Assembly: GCF_035492835.1 (NCBI RefSeq)
Contig: NZ_DATJIY010000087.1
Location: forward strand, 1 to 8,256
DNA from: Dinghuibacter sp035492835
GTDB lineage: Bacteria > Bacteroidota > Bacteroidia > Chitinophagales > Chitinophagaceae
Reading direction: 5' to 3'
Length of the DNA: 8,256 nucleotides
In this document: piece by piece, positions 4,668 to 8,256 of the stretch
Numbering within the stretch: the stretch's first letter is position 1
Layout of the letters: each line of letters starts with the position of its first letter
The notes under the pieces: model-generated
The model's database searches: none
What the model was told of the DNA's origin: nothing
What the model saw: only the letters and a program-made list of their open reading frames with translations
Position numbers and translations under genes: made by a program

Positions 4668-5648
4668 ATGATCGACGTCTCGATTCTGGTGTTGAAAAAC
4701 GCGGTCCTGGCCTCCATCGCCGACGCCAGCTATGTATTTTCGATCGTCAACGACCAGCTGGCGCGCCAGGGCAAAGAGCCCCTTTTTCACGTCCGGCTGG
4801 TGGGCGTGGACAAAGAAATCAAACTAAACGGGGGACTGGTGACCGTAAGACCCGATACGCTGATCGGGGACATCGAGCGGACCGATCTCGTGATCATCCC
4901 TTCCATGACCGGCGATGCGCTCGCCTCCACCTACCTCAACCGGGACTACGCACCCTGGATCATCGACATGTACAAGGAAAGGGGGGCGGAAGTCGCCAGC
5001 TTTTGCGTGGGCGCGTTCCTGCTGGCTTTTACCGGTCTGCTCCGGGAGCGGCAGTGTACCACCCACTGGGCCTACGCCAATGAGTTCCGGTACTACTATC
5101 CAGACGTGGACCTGGTGGATGAAAAGGTGATCACCCATAACCTGGGTTTGTATTCCAGCGGTGGGAACAACGCCTACTGGAACCTGTTGTTGTTCCTCGT
5201 GGAAAAATATACCAACCGGGAAATCGCCATCTACACGGCCAAATTCTTCGTCATCGACCTGGACCGGACCGACCAGTCCCGGTTTATTATCTTCGCCGGT
5301 CAGAAGAACCACGACGACGAACCCATCAAACGGGCCCAGGAGTTCATCGAACGGAGCTTCGCGGATAACCTCAGCGTCGATCGCATAGCCGGAACCGTCA
5401 ACATCAGCCGCCGGACCTTCGAGCGCCGCTTCAAAAAGGCCACCCGGAACACGGTGGTGGAATACATCCAGCGGGTCAAGATAGAGGCCACCAAGAAGCA
5501 GCTTGAGATCGGCCGTAAATCGATCTATGACGTGATGTATGAAGTGGGTTACTCCGACGCCAAGACCTTCCGGGACGTCTTCAAAAAAGTCACCGGTATG
5601 ACGCCAAACGAGTACCGGAATAAATACAACGCTACTCCGTCTTTTTAA
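4668..5648 (+). CDS. GlxA-type transcriptional regulator 3 (DJ-1/PfpI-like domain + AraC HTH)
   Basis: 326-aa paralogue of regulators 1 and 2. The frame is open back to an ATG at 4563, but that would add 35 residues of unrelated sequence overlapping the divergent VOC gene; MIDVSILVLKNAVLASIADAS at 4668 aligns with the starts of the other two. The DJ-1/PfpI-like domain spans about residues 3-195, with SFCVGAFLLAF (Cys113) and TTHWAYANEF (His133). Where the others have DENGIYT(N/C)GGAYS, this one has HNLGLYSSGGNNAYW, so the ligand pocket probably differs. The AraC domain covers about 219-322, with NISRRTFERRF, KSIYDVMYEVGYSDAKTFRDVF and GMTPNEYRNKY. The sequence before the start (TACTTTC) is only a weak -7 match. 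It is divergent from the VOC-VOC-hydrolase operon, its likely target, and its last 17 bp overlap the converging membrane-protein gene. Confidence 0.93.
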   Translation: MIDVSILVLKNAVLASIADASYVFSIVNDQLARQGKEPLFHVRLVGVDKEIKLNGGLVTVRPDTLIGDIERTDLVIIPSMTGDALASTYLNRDYAPWIIDMYKERGAEVASFCVGAFLLAFTGLLRERQCTTHWAYANEFRYYYPDVDLVDEKVITHNLGLYSSGGNNAYWNLLLFLVEKYTNREIAIYTAKFFVIDLDRTDQSRFIIFAGQKNHDDEPIKRAQEFIERSFADNLSVDRIAGTVNISRRTFERRFKKATRNTVVEYIQRVKIEATKKQLEIGRKSIYDVMYEVGYSDAKTFRDVFKKVTGMTPNEYRNKYNATPSF

Positions 5649-6012
5649 CCGACAACCGTACGACTAGCGCCGCCAGCAGGCCAGCCACCACCGAATACGG
5701 CAGGTATATAAGCGCCAGGGCCAGCGCCCAGTCGGCCGCGTTAAAGGGCGCTGTCGCCGTCCTTAACACCCACTCAATCCCCGGCGTAAACAGCCAATCG
5801 AATATGCAGGCTACGACGACGAACCGCAATGCCCATCTGACCCCGCCACGGCGGGCGCCCTCATAGGCGATGCCAAAGTAAACTAACAATGTCAGCCACA
5901 TCACGGTATCCTCACTCAAGGCTGCTTTCAGAAACGGTATTTCGACGAGTAGATCAAACGCCGCCAATATCCCCAACCCGATCAATAAAACCTTACTCTG
6001 TTTCCTTAACAT
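5632..6012 (-). CDS. Small four-helix membrane protein of unknown function
   Basis: 126-aa hydrophobic protein predicted to sit in the inner membrane. Four hydrophobic stretches can be seen, roughly at residues 7-27, 36-54, 58-78 and 95-120, with positive residues in the short N-terminus (MLRKQSK), the loop EGARRGGVR and the C-terminus VKKTE. I do not recognise the family or any catalytic motif. Its start overlaps the end of the lipoprotein gene by 20 bp, which suggests co-transcription and possible translational coupling. Its 3' end overlaps the end of regulator 3 by 17 bp on the opposite strand, so no terminator can separate the two. Coding status is supported by the even hydrophobic pattern, the overlap and the lack of a competing frame. 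Confidence 0.8.
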   Translation of the reverse strand: MLRKQSKVLLIGLGILAAFDLLVEIPFLKAALSEDTVMWLTLLVYFGIAYEGARRGGVRWALRFVVVACIFDWLFTPGIEWVLRTATAPFNAADWALALALIYLPYSVVAGLLAALVVRLSVKKTE

Positions 6013-6433
6013 ACTTTTCTATGATTTCCCTGTCAATCCCTTCCGCCGCATTCGTTTCCCTCCCGCGCTGGATCAGCGTATCGCCCACAAAAGATACCGT
6101 AAAGTCAAACGACTTCCCTTCCCAATTATGGTCGGTATAAAAATCGAGATACTCCGTATACTTGTCCCCCGTCAATGTATACCGCCCGCCCCCTCCATCG
6201 AAATGGCTCGACGAATCCTTGGCCGGGTTGAGGTCGTGCCTTAAAAACGAGAAGTGCGTATCGCCGACGATCTTGATGAACTTTTGCCCCTTCGTATAGT
6301 CGGTCACCACCGACACCCCCTTGGTGATCGTCGTCCCCGAGATCAGCCGCCAGGTGCCCTTCAGCGGCGCCCGCGACGTACATGAAGCCGCCAGCAGCGA
6401 CAGGGCCACGCCAGCAAGTAAGGTCGTTTTCAT
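5993..6433 (-). CDS. Predicted lipoprotein with lipocalin-like domain
   Basis: 146-aa exported protein. Residues 1-17 form a signal peptide (MKTT, then a hydrophobic run) ending in LLAAS before Cys18, a relaxed lipobox, so processing by signal peptidase II and lipid attachment are expected. The mature part begins with LKGTWRLISG and continues with alternating strands (FSFLRHD, GGGGRYTLTGDKYTEYLDF, FDFTVSFVGDTLIQRG) to EGIDREIIEKYVKE. This pattern resembles a small lipocalin-like family common in Bacteroidota lipoproteins of unknown function. No acidic surface-export signal follows Cys18 (the next residues are TSR), so a periplasm-facing location is more likely. It lies 22 nt downstream of the permease, overlaps the next gene by 20 bp, and has its own -7-like box 4 nt before the start. 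It may belong to the permease operon, be transcribed separately, or both. Confidence 0.85.
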   Translation of the reverse strand: MKTTLLAGVALSLLAASCTSRAPLKGTWRLISGTTITKGVSVVTDYTKGQKFIKIVGDTHFSFLRHDLNPAKDSSSHFDGGGGRYTLTGDKYTEYLDFYTDHNWEGKSFDFTVSFVGDTLIQRGRETNAAEGIDREIIEKYVKETE

Positions 6434-6437
6434 CGGC

Positions 6438-6445
6438 TAAAGATA
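6438..6445 (-). promoter_or_regulatory. Candidate -7-like box for the lipoprotein gene
   Basis: On the minus strand this reads TATCTTTA, one base off TAnnTTTG, ending 4 nt before the ATG at 6433. It lies wholly in the 22-nt gap after the permease stop codon and would be an internal promoter. The identical spacing seen at other genes here raises its credibility. Confidence 0.4.
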
Positions 6446-6455
6446 ATCAAACTCC

Positions 6456-8256
6456 TCACTCCGCCCGTAAACTCTTCACCGGACTCGCCATCGCCGCCTT
6501 CAGCGCTTTCGCCCCGATCGTCGCCAGCGCGATCACCATCGTCAACACCGAGGCCAGCGCAAAGACCCACCAGGACAGAGCCGTCCGGTACGCGAAGTTC
6601 TGCAGCCATTGGCTCATGATGTAGTACCCGATGGGAACCGCGATCACCACGCCCAGCAGGATCGGGCGCAACAGGTCCCCGACCAGGAGGAACACGATGT
6701 TCCCAACGGACGACCCGAGCACCTTCCGGACGCCGATTTCCTTGAGGCGCTTGGCCGCGGTAAAGGACGCCAGGCCGAATAACCCCAGACAGGCGATAAA
6801 GATCGAGAGCCCCGAAAAGACGCTCAACAGGCTCTGCTGGCGCCGGTCGGCGCGGTAAAGGGCGTCGAACTCCTTGTCGAGGAAGTGGTATTCGAAGGGA
6901 TAACCGGGAGCGGCTTCCTTATAAGCCTTCTCCGCGAGCGCCAGCCCGCGGGCCGCGGAACCGGGATTGAGCCGGACCAGGATGACCCGGTTGTCCTGAC
7001 CGGGCGTTATCACGAGCGGCTCCATCTTTTCCTTGAGCGACGAGAAATTGAAGTCCTCGACCACCCCGACGACGCGGCGCTGCTCGTTATAGATGGTGTT
7101 GAAGACCCAATGACCGACCGCGGTTTCGGGAGTGAACCCGAATTCGGTTGCGGCCGCCCGGTTGAGGATTACCGCGCCTGTGGAATCGGTCCCGAACGCA
7201 GCCGAGAAGTCTCGTCCCGCGATGACCTTCAGACCCAATGTGGGCACGATCTGGAAGTCCGAGAATTCGGTGCGGCCGGAAAAGAATTGCTCCGCGTGTC
7301 CCTCGACCTTGAAGCTGTAGCCATCGAAAAAGCCCCCCGGTTCCCCGGACATCATCGAGACGGACTCCACGCCGGCGACGCCTTCCAGCGCCTTTTTGAA
7401 CTGTACCCGGTGATTATAGATATCGTTGTTGTCGATATTGATCACCAGTGTCTGGTCCTTGTTGTACCCCACGTTGGCATGCTGCACATAGTACATCTGG
7501 TGCATCATGACCAGCGTCCCGATGACCAGGAAAACCGAAATCGAAAACTGGACCACCACCAGCGCCTGGCGGAAAAACGACCCGCTTTTGCCCAGCCGGA
7601 GCTTGCCCTTGAGCGACTCGATGGGTTTAAAAGCCGACAGCACAAAGGCCGGGTAGCTGCCCGCGATAAAGCCTACCGCCACGATGACCCCCAGGAGGAA
7701 CAGGTACATCACCGGCGTCATCCAGGACACGACGATTGTGCGGTCCAGCAAGTCATTATAGACCGGCATCAAAATCATGAGCAAGCAAACCGACAAGACG
7801 CAGGACACAAAAGCCAGCAACAGCGACTCCCCTATAAATTGCCTTATCAGGTGCGCGCGCAGCGCTCCCAGCACCTTCCGGAGCCCGACTTCCTTTGAGC
7901 GCTCTACCGCCCGGAGCGTCGACAGGTTGGTGAAATTGATACACGCGATCAACAATATCAGCGCGGCGATCGAAATAAAAACGAACACGACCGTCTTGTC
8001 CCCATGACGGACGGGGTCGAAGTAGTTCGGTTCGAAATAGACCTTGCGCATGGGCGTCATCTCGAGCGTGAAATGCGTCCCATGCGCCCTCATCACCGGT
8101 CCCATGTATTTATCAATAAAGGCGGGGAGCTGCCGCTCCAGCAAATGGGGGTCCGTCCCCTGCCGCAACAGCAGGTATGTAAAGACACCGTTGCTCGGCC
8201 AGGAGTCGGTTGACGTATCCTTGTGCTCCGCCGCCAGCGGCACCACCATGTCGAAG
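6456..8256 (-). CDS. FtsX/MacB-like ABC transporter permease (partial, N-terminus outside window)
   Basis: About 599 C-terminal residues of an inner-membrane ABC permease with duplicated MacB-PCD and FtsX domains; family members are usually near 800 aa. The frame stays open to the right edge, and the Met at 8249 is preceded in frame by Phe-Asp, so it is internal. Counting from that Met: the end of the first periplasmic domain is 1-80; the first FtsX region has helices near 87-107, 143-165, 178-205 and 228-250; the second periplasmic domain is about 255-465; the second FtsX region has helices near 474-497, 517-545 and 558-582. Paired cytoplasmic motifs KEVGLRKVLGA (119-129) and KEIGVRKVLGS (503-513) are where such permeases contact their ATPase. 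The C-terminus SPVKSLRAE is typical. The partner ATPase is not in the window. Members are often annotated as antimicrobial-peptide or lipoprotein transporters; the substrate here is unknown. Confidence 0.95.
   Translation of the reverse strand, partial: FDMVVPLAAEHKDTSTDSWPSNGVFTYLLLRQGTDPHLLERQLPAFIDKYMGPVMRAHGTHFTLEMTPMRKVYFEPNYFDPVRHGDKTVVFVFISIAALILLIACINFTNLSTLRAVERSKEVGLRKVLGALRAHLIRQFIGESLLLAFVSCVLSVCLLMILMPVYNDLLDRTIVVSWMTPVMYLFLLGVIVAVGFIAGSYPAFVLSAFKPIESLKGKLRLGKSGSFFRQALVVVQFSISVFLVIGTLVMMHQMYYVQHANVGYNKDQTLVINIDNNDIYNHRVQFKKALEGVAGVESVSMMSGEPGGFFDGYSFKVEGHAEQFFSGRTEFSDFQIVPTLGLKVIAGRDFSAAFGTDSTGAVILNRAAATEFGFTPETAVGHWVFNTIYNEQRRVVGVVEDFNFSSLKEKMEPLVITPGQDNRVILVRLNPGSAARGLALAEKAYKEAAPGYPFEYHFLDKEFDALYRADRRQQSLLSVFSGLSIFIACLGLFGLASFTAAKRLKEIGVRKVLGSSVGNIVFLLVGDLLRPILLGVVIAVPIGYYIMSQWLQNFAYRTALSWWVFALASVLTMVIALATIGAKALKAAMASPVKSLRAE

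Noticed and set aside
4577..4717. 47-residue N-terminal extension of PhnB-like copy 1
   Set aside because: It would run through the -7 box and into regulator 3; the VOC domain starts naturally at 4576.
6885..7898. Long plus-strand open frame (337 codons) opposite the permease
   Set aside because: It is antisense to a well-supported permease, its product is rich in His, Arg, Gln and Asp without domain motifs, and no -7 box precedes it. Long antisense frames are expected in GC-rich genes.
8247..8249. Start codon of the permease at 8249
   Set aside because: The frame continues upstream as Phe-Asp to the window edge, and about 200 residues of the usual N-terminal part would be missing, so this Met is internal.
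1..8256. tRNA or rRNA genes, CRISPR arrays, insertion sequences, phage genes
   Set aside because: No cloverleaf-like segments, regularly spaced repeats, transposase or integrase motifs, or terminal inverted repeats were seen; almost all of the window is explained by ordinary genes.

Overview
The window looks like chromosomal DNA of a GC-rich member of the Bacteroidota, probably close to Chitinophagaceae. Four things point there: a duplicated MacB-PCD/FtsX permease of the kind abundant in these genomes, a small lipoprotein of a lipocalin-like family common in them, the -7 promoter element TAnnTTTG in front of several genes, and the absence of clear Shine-Dalgarno sequences. No RNA genes, mobile elements or CRISPR arrays were seen. 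The assignment rests on sequence character only.

Layout. Left edge (1-542, minus): the N-terminal 180 codons of a short-chain dehydrogenase/reductase (SDR). 655-1644 (plus) and 1692-2645 (minus): two convergent paralogous regulators of the GlxA type, each a DJ-1/PfpI-like domain followed by an AraC-type DNA-binding domain. 2741-3073 (plus): a single-domain VOC (glyoxalase/bleomycin-resistance fold) protein. 3070-4576 (minus): a compact operon of two PhnB-like VOC paralogues and an alpha/beta hydrolase. 4668-5648 (plus): a third GlxA-type regulator. 5632-6433 (minus): a four-helix membrane protein and a lipoprotein with overlapping ends. 6456-8256 (minus): most of an FtsX/MacB-like ABC permease that continues beyond the right edge.

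How it may work together. Each of the three regulators is divergent from an enzyme gene or operon across a short intergenic region: SDR | regulator 1 (112 bp), regulator 2 | VOC (95 bp), and VOC-VOC-hydrolase | regulator 3 (91 bp). This suggests three duplicated regulator-plus-target modules. Regulators 1 and 2 share a 20-bp sequence, 16/20 identical and starting exactly 49 nt before each start codon. They also share a perfect 47-bp stretch inside their DNA-binding domains, present here as an inverted repeat. Four genes have a good -7 box ending exactly 4 nt before the ATG, which suggests leaderless or nearly leaderless transcripts. The natural signal sensed by the regulators cannot be read from the sequence. 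The enzyme set (SDR, glyoxalase-fold proteins, hydrolase) is compatible with handling small reactive or xenobiotic metabolites, but that is inference.
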